NCBI RefSeq assembly: GCF_011766325.1
Contig: NZ_BLLG01000013.1
Span: forward strand, 1-64,000
DNA length: 64,000 nt
Direction: 5' to 3'
DNA from: Streptomyces pacificus
GTDB lineage: Bacteria; Actinomycetota; Actinomycetes; Streptomycetales; Streptomycetaceae
In this document: positions 26,204 through 36,120 of the stretch, piece by piece
Layout of the letters: the number at the start of each line of letters is the position of its first letter
Position numbering within the stretch: the stretch's first letter is position 1
Translations under genes and position numbers: made by a program
Notes under the pieces: generated by a model
The model's input: the letters and a program-made list of their open reading frames with translations, nothing else
What the model was told of the DNA's origin: nothing
The model's database searches: none

Positions 26204-27643
26204 TCAGGAGCCTGCCCCGCCCGCGCGCCCCCGGGGCGCCGGCCCGGTGGGCGGCAGATACTCGCGTACGAGGCGCCGCTGCCACCATGCGCCGGTCGAG
26301 CGCCGCTGCCGCCGGTCCGTGAACGTGTAGTGGTACAGCACGGCCCGGACGTACACGGGCGGTGCGTCCGGGAACGGATTGCTCCGCAGCAGCCGCAGGG
26401 TGTCCCGGTCGTTCTCCAGCAGCCGCTGCACGAAGCCGCCGAACCAGGGGCGGGCGTACGCCGGGGAGAGCGCCGCGAACCACATCAGCCAGTCCAGCCG
26501 CAGATGGTACGGGGCGTACTGCCGCGGGAGCCTGCGGACGTCCCCCGGCTTCCCCTTGAACCCGTACTCCCGCCACTCGGTGCCGGGGCCCGGCACCCGC
26601 TCGTCCGTCCCCTCCACCACGACTTCGCAGCGGACCCTCCCCACGGTGCCGAACGCGCCGTATGTGTTGACCAGGTGGAGCGGGTCGAACGACCGGTTCA
26701 TCGCCTGCCGCCGGGAGAGCAAGTTGCGCACCGGGTGGTAGCTCAGGGCGAGGACGAGGGCGGTCGCCGCGCACACCAGGACCGTGTACCACAGCGGCGG
26801 GGCCGGCAGCGGGGCAGGCGGAGCGGCGAGCGCGGAGAGGTCGAGCACCGGGAGCGCGAGCGCGATCGTGAGCCAGTTGAGCCAGGCGAAGTTCCCGGAC
26901 AGGACCAGCCACAGCTGCGTGGCGACGATCAGCCCCGCCGCCGCTGAGGCGAGCGGCTGAGGCGTGAACAGCAGTACCGGCACAAGCAGTTGGGTCACAT
27001 GGTTGGCGGCGGCCTCGACCCGGTGGAGTGGTTTCGGCAGGCGGTGGAAGTACCAGCTGAGGGGCCCCGGCATCGGCTGGGTCTCATGGTGGTGGTACAG
27101 GCACGTCAGGCGGCGCCAGCACGCGTCACCGCGGATCTTGATGAGGCCGGCGCCGAACTCCACCCGGAACAGCAGCCAGCGCAGCAGCCACAGCACCAGC
27201 ACCGGAGGCGCGACCCGCTCGTTGCCGAGGAAGACCGCCAGGAATCCGGCCTCCAGGAGCAGCGACTCCCAGCCGAAGGCGTACCAGGTCTGCCCGACGT
27301 TGACGATCGAGAGGTACAGCGCCCACAGCAGGGCCCAGCACAGCATCGCCGTCCACAGCGGCAGGCGGTCGGCCGCGCCCCCGAGCAGCGCGGCCGAGAG
27401 CGCCGCCCCCGTCCAGGCGCAGCCGGCGAAGAACCGGTCCGAGTAGTGCAGTTGGAAGATGCTCGGAGCCCGCCGCATCGGAGTGCGGCGCAGGTACCCG
27501 GGCACCGGAAGCATGCCGCGCTCGCCGATCAGGGCGCGGAACTGGAGGGCCGTCCCCACGAAGGCCACCAGGTACAGCGCGGCGAGCGCCCGCTGGAAGA
27601 CGAGTCTGCTCAGCCAGTAGTCGGGTGCCGAGAACCACTCCAT
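26204..27643 (-). CDS. Lipase maturation factor family membrane protein
   Basis: 479 residues, polytopic, with six or more hydrophobic segments in the first two thirds (for example the LVFQRALAALYLVAFVGTAL helix). Matches the bacterial LMF1-like family: conserved FGWESLLLEAGFLAVFLG, RIKIRGDACWRRLTCLYHHHETQPMPGP-type region (IRGDACWRRL) and the C-terminal EYGFKGKPGDVRRLPRQYAPYH-type segment (WLMWFAALSP). In animals the family helps fold lipases in the ER; the bacterial role is not established. ATG start at 27643. Convergent with the 55-residue peptide gene. Confidence 0.85.
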   Translation of the reverse strand: MEWFSAPDYWLSRLVFQRALAALYLVAFVGTALQFRALIGERGMLPVPGYLRRTPMRRAPSIFQLHYSDRFFAGCAWTGAALSAALLGGAADRLPLWTAMLCWALLWALYLSIVNVGQTWYAFGWESLLLEAGFLAVFLGNERVAPPVLVLWLLRWLLFRVEFGAGLIKIRGDACWRRLTCLYHHHETQPMPGPLSWYFHRLPKPLHRVEAAANHVTQLLVPVLLFTPQPLASAAAGLIVATQLWLVLSGNFAWLNWLTIALALPVLDLSALAAPPAPLPAPPLWYTVLVCAATALVLALSYHPVRNLLSRRQAMNRSFDPLHLVNTYGAFGTVGRVRCEVVVEGTDERVPGPGTEWREYGFKGKPGDVRRLPRQYAPYHLRLDWLMWFAALSPAYARPWFGGFVQRLLENDRDTLRLLRSNPFPDAPPVYVRAVLYHYTFTDRRQRRSTGAWWQRRLVREYLPPTGPAPRGRAGGAGS

Positions 27644-27712
27644 CGCCGACCTCCCGTACCCCCAGTGTCAGCCCGGGCCGCGAGGCGCCGCAGCCCGGCA
27701 CCGGGCCGTCGC

Positions 27713-28162
27713 GCGTACCTCCGCTGCGCCACCGAACGCGTGGGGGCGCGCCTGGCCGCAACCCAGGCCCGGTCAGCGGCCACCGCCTTGGGCCACGCAG
27801 CCGACGAGATCGCCTTGCTCCGCGAAGAACACCGCGCCGAAGCACGGATCTGGCTTGCATTCGTCGCCCAGGCCGCAGTCACCGAGCCACTCGCCCGCCC
27901 GCTGAGAAACAGCTACGCGGCCCTCCAGAACCTCCTCGCCCGCCTCATCGCGGAGGCCACCGAGAACGGCCCGGCCGACGAAGGCGCAGCACCACCCACC
28001 CCGCAGGTCGAGGCTCGCACCCTGCTCGCCCTCGCCGACGGCCTCACCAGCCACGTGCTCATCGGCCACCTGACCGCAGAGGAAGCCGAGGGAGTCCTGC
28101 ACACACACCTGGTCGGCCTCGGGGAACGCCTCCACGCCGCCCACCCCCGAAAGGCCGTCTGA
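27713..28162 (+). pseudogene. TetR-family regulator remnant (C-terminal domain only)
   Basis: About 150 codons that read as the ligand-binding half of a BetI/TetR_C_6-type repressor (EEHRAEARIWLAFVAQA, then LLALADGLTSHVL and a C-terminal LHTHLVGLGERL). The N-terminal helix-turn-helix is missing: upstream sequence in frame is not regulator-like and soon enters the opposite-strand membrane protein. Without a DNA-binding domain it should not repress. A GTG at 27743 could still express the fragment. Confidence 0.65.
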
Positions 28163-28955
28163 CGCTCATGGTGCTCAATGCCTCGCGCGTGCCGTGTCGG
28201 CTGCACTGGACTGCCAGGGGCAGGGATCCGCTACGGGCCCCGGGCGGAGCCGCTTGGCCGTGTCGAGCCGGAAGACCCCGTATGGGTTGACGTTCGACCG
28301 GAACCGCGCATTCAGGCCGCCGGTCTCCGTCTGCACCGGCGACGTGGACACTGCCCCTGCCCCAAAGCCACCCCCAAGCCACTCCAAAGCCGCAGGGGGA
28401 CGCGGTCGTACCGGGCCGGGAGGCCGGCAGCCCCATTGCGGAGCCGCAGAGAGCATCACGGGAGCAGGGCCGCCACCGGAACGGCCGCCGAGGCGCCCGG
28501 AAGTCCGCGAATCAGCCGTTCGGCGCTGCTGCGGCGGACATCGTGCCTGGTCAGGTCCGCAGGGCGGCGGCCTGCATCCCCGCGGTCGGCGGCACTGCCC
28601 CGGCGAGGTGGATCCGGTCGCGCCTGAAGCAGCGGGCGAACACCCGCAGCGTGCCCGCCGGCATGCCGAGTGCCGCGAACCGGCCGGTGGAGCCCCCCGC
28701 CGCACCGCAGAGCGGGCCCGTGACCAGCGCCGCGGCGAAGCCCGTGAAGGGCAGGTGCGGCACGGTCGGGGCCGGTGTCTCCGGGCCGCATCCCGGCGGA
28801 TCCCGACCGGAGGGATCGCTTGAACGTGCTCAGTTCTTCGGGTGGGGTACGCATAGATTTTGAACGCGTTCAAGTCGCGGTACCGGGAGGCATGGGGCAA
28901 GACGGGGAGTGATCACTCCGGGTACACCCTCACACCAGGCGGGAGATGGCGGGGC
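28163..28955. other. Gene-poor, probably decayed region
   Basis: Nearly 800 nt without an intact gene. On the minus strand around 28551-28763 a short frame reads as one membrane-transporter-like piece (FAAALVTGPLCGAAGG, GRFAALGMPAGTL), and sequence resembling its continuation appears in another minus frame at 28456-28545. This fits a frame-shifted efflux-pump relic beside the TetR relic, but is weak. A less GC-rich part near 28830-28880 may hold the promoter of the lipoprotein gene. Confidence 0.4.
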
Positions 28956-30275
28956 ATGTTCGTGCGCTCACCGATGTATCGCCGGCACGCCGGGCTGGCC
29001 GCGTTGTCGGCCGGCCTGTCGGCCGCGCTGCTGGCCACCGGCTGCGGCAGTCTGACGGATCAGGGGCAGTCGGGATCGACCCCCTCGCAGGAGGTGCGTC
29101 TGCTGGCGTCCGCGGAGCCGGGCCCCGATCCGTTCACCCCCTCCACGGCCACCGCGACGGCGGTGTCCCGGCAGCTTCCGGCGCCGCGGGCCTCCGCCCC
29201 GGCCTCCGGGGGGAAGGACCCGGCCGTACGGTCCATCCGGACCGTGCTGGGATCCGCGCCCGGGCTGTACGGCGGCACCCGGGCCGTCGCCAGCTGCGAC
29301 GTGGAGCAGCAGATCCGCCTCCTGGCCGCCGACCAGGGCAAGGCGCAGGCGTTCACCGAGGGCGTCGGGGTCGGCCGGCACGATATGCCGGGGTTCCTGC
29401 GGGGCCTGACCCCCGTGGTGCTGCGCGCCGACGCGCGGGTCACCGGCCACGGCTACCGCGACGGGACCGCCCAGCGCCGCCAGGCGGTCCTGCAGGCCGG
29501 AACCGCCGTGCTGGTGGACGAGCACGGCTCGCCGCGGGTCCGCTGCGCCTCCGGCGGTCCTCTCGCCTCGCCCGTGGTGACCGCCGGGCCCGTGAACGAG
29601 CAGGGCAAGCCCTGGCCGGGGTACGACCGCGACCGCGTGGTCGTGATCACCAGGACGGCGCATGTGATCGACAACCTGGTGCTGGTCGACATGGCCGCCG
29701 GTACATGGATGGAGCGCAGAAGCGGATCGGACGGCGAGGCGGACCGGAACCCGCAGGTGCCGCCCGCGTACGACCCGGGCCTCCATGTCGTCGACGCGCC
29801 CCAGGTGCCGCTGCCGACCGCGCCCGGTTCGCCCAGCGAGCCGCCGCCGCCGAGCCCCGACGCGCCGGCCCCTCAGCCGGCCTCTCCTGAGGGGGTCCGC
29901 CCCAGCGCCCCCAGCTCGCCGGCCCCTGTCCCCGACGGTCCGCCGCCCATCCTGCCGGACGCGCCACTGCCCGACGGGGCCGGCCAGGGCACCGGCGGAC
30001 CGGCCGCGGGAATCCCGGGCGGGTTCGACCGGCAGGGCGCCGGCCGGAGCGACAGCGACATCCTGATCTCGCCTGACTCCGGCGGCGGCACGGGGCAGGG
30101 CGGGGGAGGCACCGGCGGCGGCAACCCCGAGGGCGCTTCCGACGTCATCCTGCCGGACGCGCCCCTGCCGGACGGCACCGGCACCGGGACCGGCACCGGG
30201 GCCGGTGCCGGTGCCGACAGGGGGACCGGCGCCGGGCTGCCCGCCGCCGGCGGTGCCGGGAGCATCCCGGGCTGA
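28956..30275 (+). CDS. Secreted lipoprotein, DUF6777-like
   Basis: 439 residues. Lipoprotein signal with lipobox LLATGC (Cys about 29). The mature N-terminal half is folded-looking with a conserved CDVEQQIRLLAADQGKAQAF segment, PGFLRGLTPVVLRADARVTGHG and a pair of cysteines (CDVE... and RCASGG). The C-terminal 180 residues are a Pro/Gly/Ala/Ser-rich tail with a duplicated ILPDAPLPDG motif. ATG at 28956 is chosen because it places the signal peptide at the N-terminus and has GGGAG upstream; an in-frame start at 28860 would bury the signal. Possible role in a cell-surface assembly; unknown. Confidence 0.82.
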   Translation: MFVRSPMYRRHAGLAALSAGLSAALLATGCGSLTDQGQSGSTPSQEVRLLASAEPGPDPFTPSTATATAVSRQLPAPRASAPASGGKDPAVRSIRTVLGSAPGLYGGTRAVASCDVEQQIRLLAADQGKAQAFTEGVGVGRHDMPGFLRGLTPVVLRADARVTGHGYRDGTAQRRQAVLQAGTAVLVDEHGSPRVRCASGGPLASPVVTAGPVNEQGKPWPGYDRDRVVVITRTAHVIDNLVLVDMAAGTWMERRSGSDGEADRNPQVPPAYDPGLHVVDAPQVPLPTAPGSPSEPPPPSPDAPAPQPASPEGVRPSAPSSPAPVPDGPPPILPDAPLPDGAGQGTGGPAAGIPGGFDRQGAGRSDSDILISPDSGGGTGQGGGGTGGGNPEGASDVILPDAPLPDGTGTGTGTGAGAGADRGTGAGLPAAGGAGSIPG

Positions 30276-30327
30276 GGCAGGCCCCCGCTCGCTCGATAAA
30301 TCGGACAAACAATGGCAGAGTGTCACC

Positions 30328-32400
30328 ATGGTTGATCGGGCAGCGGGGGCCCTGTCACTTCCCGACGACTGGCCCGCCAACCCGGAACTGAGCCTGGCCC
30401 TCAACCGTATGGGCAGCTTCGACTGGGACCTCGACAGCGGGCTGATGCACCTGGATCAGCCCGCTCTCGACGTGCTCGACACGCCCGCCGACCAGTACGA
30501 CGGCCGTCCCGGCACCCTCGCCCTGCGCTTCCCGCGCGGCGAGGCCGCACGGCTGGACGAGCTGATCGCGCGGGCGCTGAGGAACGGCAGCTCCCACTAC
30601 GGTGCGTACTTCCGCATCCGCTGCCGCGACGGCACGCTGCGCTGGACGCACACGCAGGGGGTGGTGCTCCGCGGTGCCGGCGGACGGCCGCACCGCGTCA
30701 TCGGCATCGTCCGCGACGCCACCCGGGAGCTGGCGGAGTCCTCCGCCCTGGTCGAACTCGACGCCGAACGCCGCCGCCAGACCAGCGTCGTGGAGAGCAC
30801 CACGGCCGCCCTCGCCCACGCCAGGACCGTGGACGACGTCATCGACGTGCTCAGGGACTCGGGCGGGCTGGAACACCTCGGCGCCACCAGCCTGGTGATG
30901 GGGCTGCTGGAGGCCGGCCGGATCCACCTCGTCGCGGAGGGCCAGGAAGGCTCCTTCGTGCCGGGTACGCGCTTCACCCGGATCGACGAGCAGTACCCCA
31001 TGAGCGAGGTCATCCGCACCCTGGCGCCCCGGTTCATCGAGTCCAGGGAGGACTTCGCCGGCTCGTACCCGCGGCTCTGGCCGCACATCAGCGGACTCGG
31101 CATCACGTCGGCCGCCTATATGCCGCTCATCGCCCAGGCGCGGCCGATCGGCGCGCTCGGTCTGCTGTACCGGGAGAAGAGCGGGTTCACCACCGAGGAG
31201 CGGAATCTGCTCGTGGCGCTGAGCAGCAGCATCGCGCAGAGCCTGCAGCGGGCCATGCTCTTCGAGCAGGAGCACGACCTCGCCGAGGGGCTCCAGCAGG
31301 CCATGCTGCCCCGCCGGATCCCGGACGTCCCCGGGGCCCGGATCGAGGTGCGCTACCGCTCCGCCCGCCTCGGCCGCGACATCGGCGGCGACTGGTACGA
31401 CGTCATCCCGCTGCCCGGCGGCCGGGTCGGGGCGGTCATCGGCGACGTCCAGGGCCATGACATCCATGCCGCCGCCGTCATGGGCCAGTTGCGCATCGTG
31501 CTGCGCGCGTACGCGGCCGAAGGCCACACCCCGGCGACCGTGATGGCGCGTGCCTCGGTCTTCCTCCACGAACTGGACACCGACCGCTTCGCGACCTGCA
31601 TCTACGCGGAGGCCGACCTCACCACCGGAGTGGTGCAGCTGGTCCGCGCGGGCCATATCGACCCGATGCTCCTCGACTCCGGTGGCGAGGGCCGCCGCAT
31701 CTCGGTGGAGGGCGGGCTGCCGCTGGGCCTGTCCGCCGAGTTCGGCCGGCTCGAGTACCCCGTCGCCACCGTGGAACTCGACCCCGGGCAGAGCCTGCTG
31801 CTCTACACGGACGGGCTCATCGAGCAGCCGGGCGCGGACCTCGACGACGGCATGCGGCAGCTCACCGCAATGATCCGGGGCGGCCCCAGGAACCTCCGGC
31901 TGCTCGCCGACCGGCTCTGCGAGGAGGTCGGCGAGCGGGGCGGTGACGACGATGTCGCCCTGCTGCTCCTCCAGCGCCGCGGCGCCTGCACCCCGCACGC
32001 CGGGGGGCGGTTGCAGCAGCACGTCGCCCAGAACGACCCCGAGGCGCTCAGCTCCGCACGGCATATGATCCGGGCCGCCGTACGGGCCTGGGGTGCCGTG
32101 GACCGGTCCGACGAGATCGAACTGGCCGCGGACGAGCTGATCACCAATGCCCTGATGCACACCGACGGCGGGGCGATCGTGACCGTGCGCGTGCTGACGG
32201 GCACCGAGCGACGGCTGCGGGCCGAGGTGGAGGACTCCTCCAGTGCCCTGCCCAGGCGGCGCGAGGCCGGGGAGGCCGGGGTATCCGGCCGGGGGCTGAT
32301 GCTGGTGGACCGGCTGGCGGATGTCTGGGGCGTGGAGTCGCGCGGCACCGGCAAGTGCGTGTGGTGCGAGTTCACCGTCCCGGACCGGTCGGCCGGCTGA
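30328..32400 (+). CDS. PAS-GAF-PP2C phosphatase with C-terminal HATPase domain
   Basis: 690 residues. PAS domain (about 15-130; MGSFDWDLDSG, FRIRCRDGTLRWTH), GAF domain (about 150-320), SpoIIE/RsbU-type serine phosphatase (about 325-550; IGGDWYDVIPLPGGR, GDVQGHDIHAA, YTDGLIE, GDDDVALLLL) and an RsbW-like ATPase (about 570-685; ELAADELITNALMHTDG, GRGLMLVDRLAD). It combines the two opposing activities of anti-anti-sigma control in one protein, a layout common in Streptomyces. ATG at 30328 has only a weak ribosome site; it sits just after an A/T-rich stretch (CGATAAATCGGACAAACAATGG). No anti-anti-sigma partner gene is adjacent. Confidence 0.93.
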   Translation: MVDRAAGALSLPDDWPANPELSLALNRMGSFDWDLDSGLMHLDQPALDVLDTPADQYDGRPGTLALRFPRGEAARLDELIARALRNGSSHYGAYFRIRCRDGTLRWTHTQGVVLRGAGGRPHRVIGIVRDATRELAESSALVELDAERRRQTSVVESTTAALAHARTVDDVIDVLRDSGGLEHLGATSLVMGLLEAGRIHLVAEGQEGSFVPGTRFTRIDEQYPMSEVIRTLAPRFIESREDFAGSYPRLWPHISGLGITSAAYMPLIAQARPIGALGLLYREKSGFTTEERNLLVALSSSIAQSLQRAMLFEQEHDLAEGLQQAMLPRRIPDVPGARIEVRYRSARLGRDIGGDWYDVIPLPGGRVGAVIGDVQGHDIHAAAVMGQLRIVLRAYAAEGHTPATVMARASVFLHELDTDRFATCIYAEADLTTGVVQLVRAGHIDPMLLDSGGEGRRISVEGGLPLGLSAEFGRLEYPVATVELDPGQSLLLYTDGLIEQPGADLDDGMRQLTAMIRGGPRNLRLLADRLCEEVGERGGDDDVALLLLQRRGACTPHAGGRLQQHVAQNDPEALSSARHMIRAAVRAWGAVDRSDEIELAADELITNALMHTDGGAIVTVRVLTGTERRLRAEVEDSSSALPRRREAGEAGVSGRGLMLVDRLADVWGVESRGTGKCVWCEFTVPDRSAG

Positions 32401-32498
32401 GGACTACTTAAGGGTAACCGTATGTAACCTGATTGTCCTTGACCATAACCGACCGTAAGCGATTGACTGCTGATTCCTGTGTTCCGGCCTCCTAGGAC
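32401..32498 (+). promoter_or_regulatory. A/T-rich promoter region of the acyltransferase gene
   Basis: A conspicuous low-GC island between GC-rich genes. TTGTCC (about 32433) and TAAGCG 17 nt later form a possible sigma-70-like pair, and there are near-repeats of GTAACC (GGTAACCGTATGTAACCTG). By-eye assignment. Confidence 0.4.
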
Positions 32499-34007
32499 AT
32501 GAGGACCCCTTTGCGTACCAAGCTGCTGGCACCCCTGGATCTGGCCTTCTGGCACCTCGAATCCCCCGACCACCCGATGCACCTCGGCGCGCTCGCCTAC
32601 TTCGCCCCGCCCGAGCCAGGGGACACCGGTGCGAGCGCACCGGGCGCCGCCTCTCTCGGCGCGAGCGGCGCGTACGGCGAGAGCGTGTCCGGTGCGCGTG
32701 CGACCGGTACCGCCGTTCTCGGTGCGAGTACGCCCCGCAGCGAGGAGATCCTCGCCCTGCTGGCCACCCGAGCCTCCGCGATCCCCCGGCTGCGCATGCG
32801 CGTCCGCGATGTGCTGCTGCCCGTGGGCGGCGCCGCCTGGACGGCGGACCACGACTTCGACGTACGGCGCCATCTGCGCCGTGTCAGGCTGCCGGCAGGC
32901 GATTTCGCGGCGTCCGCGGCCACCCTCGCCGGAGAGCTGATGGAGCGTCCACTCGAACGCGGGCTGCCGCCCTGGGAGATGTACCTGCTCACCGGCGGCT
33001 CGGGAGATCCCTTCGCCGTCCTGGTGAAGCTGCACCACGCCCTCGCCGACGGCATGCGGGCCGTCGCCATCGGGGCCGGGATCTTCGACGAGATCGCCGG
33101 GCCGCTCGCCGAACGCGCCCGCAGATACGGCCGGAGCCCGTCCGCCCTACCGCCGCGTTCCCGGCCGCCCGGCCCCTGGCAGGTCGCCGGGCTGGCCCGC
33201 GGCCGCATCGAGGAGCTGGGCCGGGCCTTCGGCGTCGGCGCGTCCCTCGTGGGTGCCTCGCTCGCCCGGGCCGGCCGGCTCGACCCGCGCGGCACCGCCG
33301 CGCTGAGCGCCAGCTCCAGCGGCACCCGCAGGCTGGCCACCTCGGTGCTCGGACTCGACGCCGTCCACGAGGTCCGCAGAGTCGCGGGCGGTACCGCGAA
33401 CGACGTCCTCCTCGCCACCGTCGCCGGGGCACTGCGCCGCTGGATGACCGGGCGGGGCGACACCCTGCCGCCCACGGACCCCCGCGCCCTCGTCCCGGTG
33501 TCGAGGCGCCGCCCCGGCAGCCCGGCGGGCTCCGGGAACAAGCTGTCCGCCTATCTGCTGGACCTTCCCGTCACCGAACCCGACCCCTGGGCCCGGCTGT
33601 ACGCGGTCCGCGCCGGCATGGACCGCAACAAGTCGGCGGGGCCACTGCGCGGCGCCGGTGCAGTGGCCGTGCTCGCCGACCAACTCCCCCCGCTAGCCCA
33701 CCGGTTCGGCGCCCCCCTCGCCGGAAGCGCCGCCCGGATGCTGTTCGACCTGCTCGCGACCAGTGTGCCGCTGCCCCGCTCCGCGCTGTCGCTCGGCGGC
33801 TGCCCGCTGCGGGAGATCTACCCGATGGCGCCTCTGGCCCGCGGCCAGTCCCTCGCCGTGGCGATGTCGACCTACGGAGGCCGGGTGCACTTCGGACTCG
33901 TCGCCGACGGCAAGGCCCTGCCCGACGTGGACCGGCTGGCCCGAGCGGTCGAGGAGGAGCTGGCCGGGCTCCGGGAGCTGGTTCGCCGGGGCGCCTGGCC
34001 GCAGTAG
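32499..34007 (+). CDS. Wax ester synthase / acyl-CoA:diacylglycerol acyltransferase
   Basis: 502 residues. WS/DGAT family enzyme that esterifies diacylglycerol or fatty alcohols with acyl-CoA to make storage lipid. Active-site motif HHALADG (HHxxxDG) at about residues 178-184; the N-terminal LDLAFWHLESPDHPMHLGAL and C-terminal SVPLPRSALSLGGCPLREIYPM segments are typical. An Ala/Gly/Ser-rich insertion (about 40-78) between the first strand and helix is unusual. Synteny fits S. coelicolor SCO0958, a characterised triacylglycerol synthase, from memory. ATG start at 32499. Confidence 0.93.
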   Translation: MRTPLRTKLLAPLDLAFWHLESPDHPMHLGALAYFAPPEPGDTGASAPGAASLGASGAYGESVSGARATGTAVLGASTPRSEEILALLATRASAIPRLRMRVRDVLLPVGGAAWTADHDFDVRRHLRRVRLPAGDFAASAATLAGELMERPLERGLPPWEMYLLTGGSGDPFAVLVKLHHALADGMRAVAIGAGIFDEIAGPLAERARRYGRSPSALPPRSRPPGPWQVAGLARGRIEELGRAFGVGASLVGASLARAGRLDPRGTAALSASSSGTRRLATSVLGLDAVHEVRRVAGGTANDVLLATVAGALRRWMTGRGDTLPPTDPRALVPVSRRRPGSPAGSGNKLSAYLLDLPVTEPDPWARLYAVRAGMDRNKSAGPLRGAGAVAVLADQLPPLAHRFGAPLAGSAARMLFDLLATSVPLPRSALSLGGCPLREIYPMAPLARGQSLAVAMSTYGGRVHFGLVADGKALPDVDRLARAVEEELAGLRELVRRGAWPQ

Positions 34008-34255
34008 CTCCGTCCGTCCGCAGAGCGGGACGGCGGCGCGCCCGTGCGCCTGGCGTTCCGGTCATGCGGGACTCCGCCCCCCGGTCCGGCCCGCGGATCC
34101 CGGCCGTCCCGGTCCGGCCCGCGGATTCCTCCCGGTCCGGCCCGGCTGACCCTGCCCGCGCCGCCCAGGCCCGGTGGACCGGTGCCCGGTCGGCGCGAGG
34201 TCCGGCAATCGGTGATGGGCCTGCGCCGGCTGCTCCGGTGCGGCAGGCTGGAACC

Positions 34256-35119
34256 ATGCCGGAACTGCCCGAGGTGGAAGCGCTCAAGGACTTCCTGAGT
34301 GCGCACCTGGTCGGCAAGGAGATCGCCCGGGTGATGCCCGTGGCCGTCAGCGTGCTCAAGACGTACGACCCCCCGCTCGGCGCCCTCGACGGCAGCGAGG
34401 TGGTCCGTGTGCGGCGGCACGGCAAGTTCCTGGACATCGGCACCGGCGGCGGACTGCACCTCGTCTTCCATCTGGCGCGGGCCGGCTGGCTCCAGTGGAG
34501 GGACGTGCTGCCGTCCGGAGTGCCCCGCCCCGGCAAAGGGCCGCTGGCGCTGCGCGCCGCCCTCACCGGCGGGGACGGCTTCGACCTGACCGAGGCCGGT
34601 ACGGCGAAACGGCTCGCCGTCCACCTCGTGCGCGACCCGTCCGAAGTGCCCGGCGTCGCCCGGCTGGGTCCCGACCCGCTCGCCGACGACTTCGACCGCG
34701 ACTCCTTCGCCGCCCTCCTTGCCGGGGAACGCCGGCAGATCAAGGGCGCGCTGCGCGACCAGGGCCTCATCGCGGGCATCGGCAACGCCTACAGCGACGA
34801 GATCCTGCACGCCGCGCGGATGTCCCCGTACAGGCTCACGTCCAAGCTGGGAGCCGAGGAGATCACCGGGCTGTACGAGGCGACGCGCACGACCCTCGAG
34901 GACGCCGTCGAGCGCTCGCGGGGACTGGCCGCCGGCCGGCTGAAGGCCGAGAAGAGGAGCGGGCTGAGGGTGCACGGCCGCACCGGCGAGCCGTGCCCGG
35001 TCTGCGGCGACACCATCCGCGAGGTGTCGTTCCACGACTCGTCCCTGCAGTACTGCCCCACATGCCAGACCGGTGGCAAGCCGCTCGCCGACCGGAGGCT
35101 GTCGCGGTTGCTCAGGTGA
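34256..35119 (+). CDS. Fpg/Nei-family DNA glycosylase
   Basis: 287 residues. Base-excision repair glycosylase/AP lyase acting on oxidised bases. N-terminal MPELPEVEAL provides the catalytic Pro1 (after Met removal) and Glu2. The helix-two-turn-helix region reads GALRDQGLIAGIGNAYSDEIL, and the C-terminal zinc finger has CPVCGD...YCPTCQTGGK. It lacks the exact KSYVD-like Fpg signatures, so Fpg versus Nei cannot be fixed. ATG start at 34256. Its stop overlaps the convergent anti-sigma gene by 8 nt. Confidence 0.92.
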   Translation: MPELPEVEALKDFLSAHLVGKEIARVMPVAVSVLKTYDPPLGALDGSEVVRVRRHGKFLDIGTGGGLHLVFHLARAGWLQWRDVLPSGVPRPGKGPLALRAALTGGDGFDLTEAGTAKRLAVHLVRDPSEVPGVARLGPDPLADDFDRDSFAALLAGERRQIKGALRDQGLIAGIGNAYSDEILHAARMSPYRLTSKLGAEEITGLYEATRTTLEDAVERSRGLAAGRLKAEKRSGLRVHGRTGEPCPVCGDTIREVSFHDSSLQYCPTCQTGGKPLADRRLSRLLR

Positions 35120-35912
35120 CGGCGCGGGGGCGCGCTGCGCTCCCGTCCGCCACCGCCACCGTCACCGCCACCGTCGCCACGGTCGCCACGGTCGATATCG
35201 TCGCCGTCGTGGTAGCCACGGTCGCCGCCGACGGGCGGTCGAGCGAGACGAGGTGCTCGCCGCTCTCGGTGCGGACCTCGAAGCGGCCTATCTCCTCCCG
35301 CCGCAGGACCGTGCCCACCTCCATGTCCAGCTCGTCCTCCGCACCCGTGGCACCCGTCCCGTACCCGCCGACGGGCACCGACCAGCTGGTGACGGCGTAC
35401 TCCCTGCCGTCCCTGGCCACCGCTACCAGCCGGCAGGTCTTCGGGCCCGGCAGCTTCGCCATGCGCAGGGCCACGGCGGTGCCCCACCCCCTGGAACGCA
35501 GATCAACCGCGCCGTATACGCCGGTGGCGCCGTCCGTGGCCGCGATCCGCTCGTCGGGGCCGCCCGTCACCGCTCCTTCCCTTCCCGGGAACAGGCCCAC
35601 CGCCACCGCGGGCAGCGCAACGACCAGCGCGGCAGCCGCGGCCACCAGCCGCAGCCGCCGCCGCGAACCCCGACGGCGCAGCGTCGCGACCTCGTGGAGA
35701 AGGAGCTCCAGTATCCGCGGGGAGGGTGGTTCGTCGGCGCGGCCGGGCCCGGCAAGAGCACCCAGCGCGGACGCGAGCGGAGCCATGTCGGACAGCTGAA
35801 GGGCGCAGAGACCGCATTCCGCGAGATGCTCCTCGAAGCGGAAGGCGTCCGAGGGGTCGAGGACGCCCAGTGCGTAGGCGGCCACGGCCCGGTGCTGCTC
35901 CCGCAGGTTCAT
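35112..35912 (-). CDS. Anti-sigma factor-like membrane protein with HC2 zinc finger
   Basis: 266 residues. N-terminal zinc-binding anti-sigma domain: the conserved HRAVAAYALGVLD stretch and HLAECGLC (H-x3-C-x2-C). A single membrane helix follows (about 108-128, LVAAAAALVVALPAVAVGLF), then an extracytoplasmic domain of the RskA type with a threonine/valine repeat tail near the end. Start chosen at ATG 35912, behind CCGGAGGAT; a longer frame upstream has no ribosome site. No sigma factor gene lies next to it; the nearest ECF sigma gene is at 43.3 kb. Divergent from a second HC2 protein. Confidence 0.87.
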   Translation of the reverse strand: MNLREQHRAVAAYALGVLDPSDAFRFEEHLAECGLCALQLSDMAPLASALGALAGPGRADEPPSPRILELLLHEVATLRRRGSRRRLRLVAAAAALVVALPAVAVGLFPGREGAVTGGPDERIAATDGATGVYGAVDLRSRGWGTAVALRMAKLPGPKTCRLVAVARDGREYAVTSWSVPVGGYGTGATGAEDELDMEVGTVLRREEIGRFEVRTESGEHLVSLDRPSAATVATTTATISTVATVATVAVTVAVADGSAARPRAVT

Positions 35913-36120
35913 GGACCAATCCTCCGGCTCGGCGGCTACGAACGGTCCATACGGGTCGTACGCACCGTGGGTGTCGTCCTGGAGTACGCAGCCGAGCCGT
36001 GCCGTGCTCAGCGGCGGGACGGGAAAGTGCGACGGGGTGTACAACGGTGCGACCGCGGACCGGAGTTGTGGAGAAGACCGGCAGAATAGGTGTGTGAACT
36101 GTGGAAACTCGGGCGTCCGT

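Noticed and set aside
35913..36044. Longer start for the anti-sigma-like protein
   Set aside because: The additional residues have no ribosome site and lie in the divergent control region; ATG 35912 has CCGGAGG upstream.
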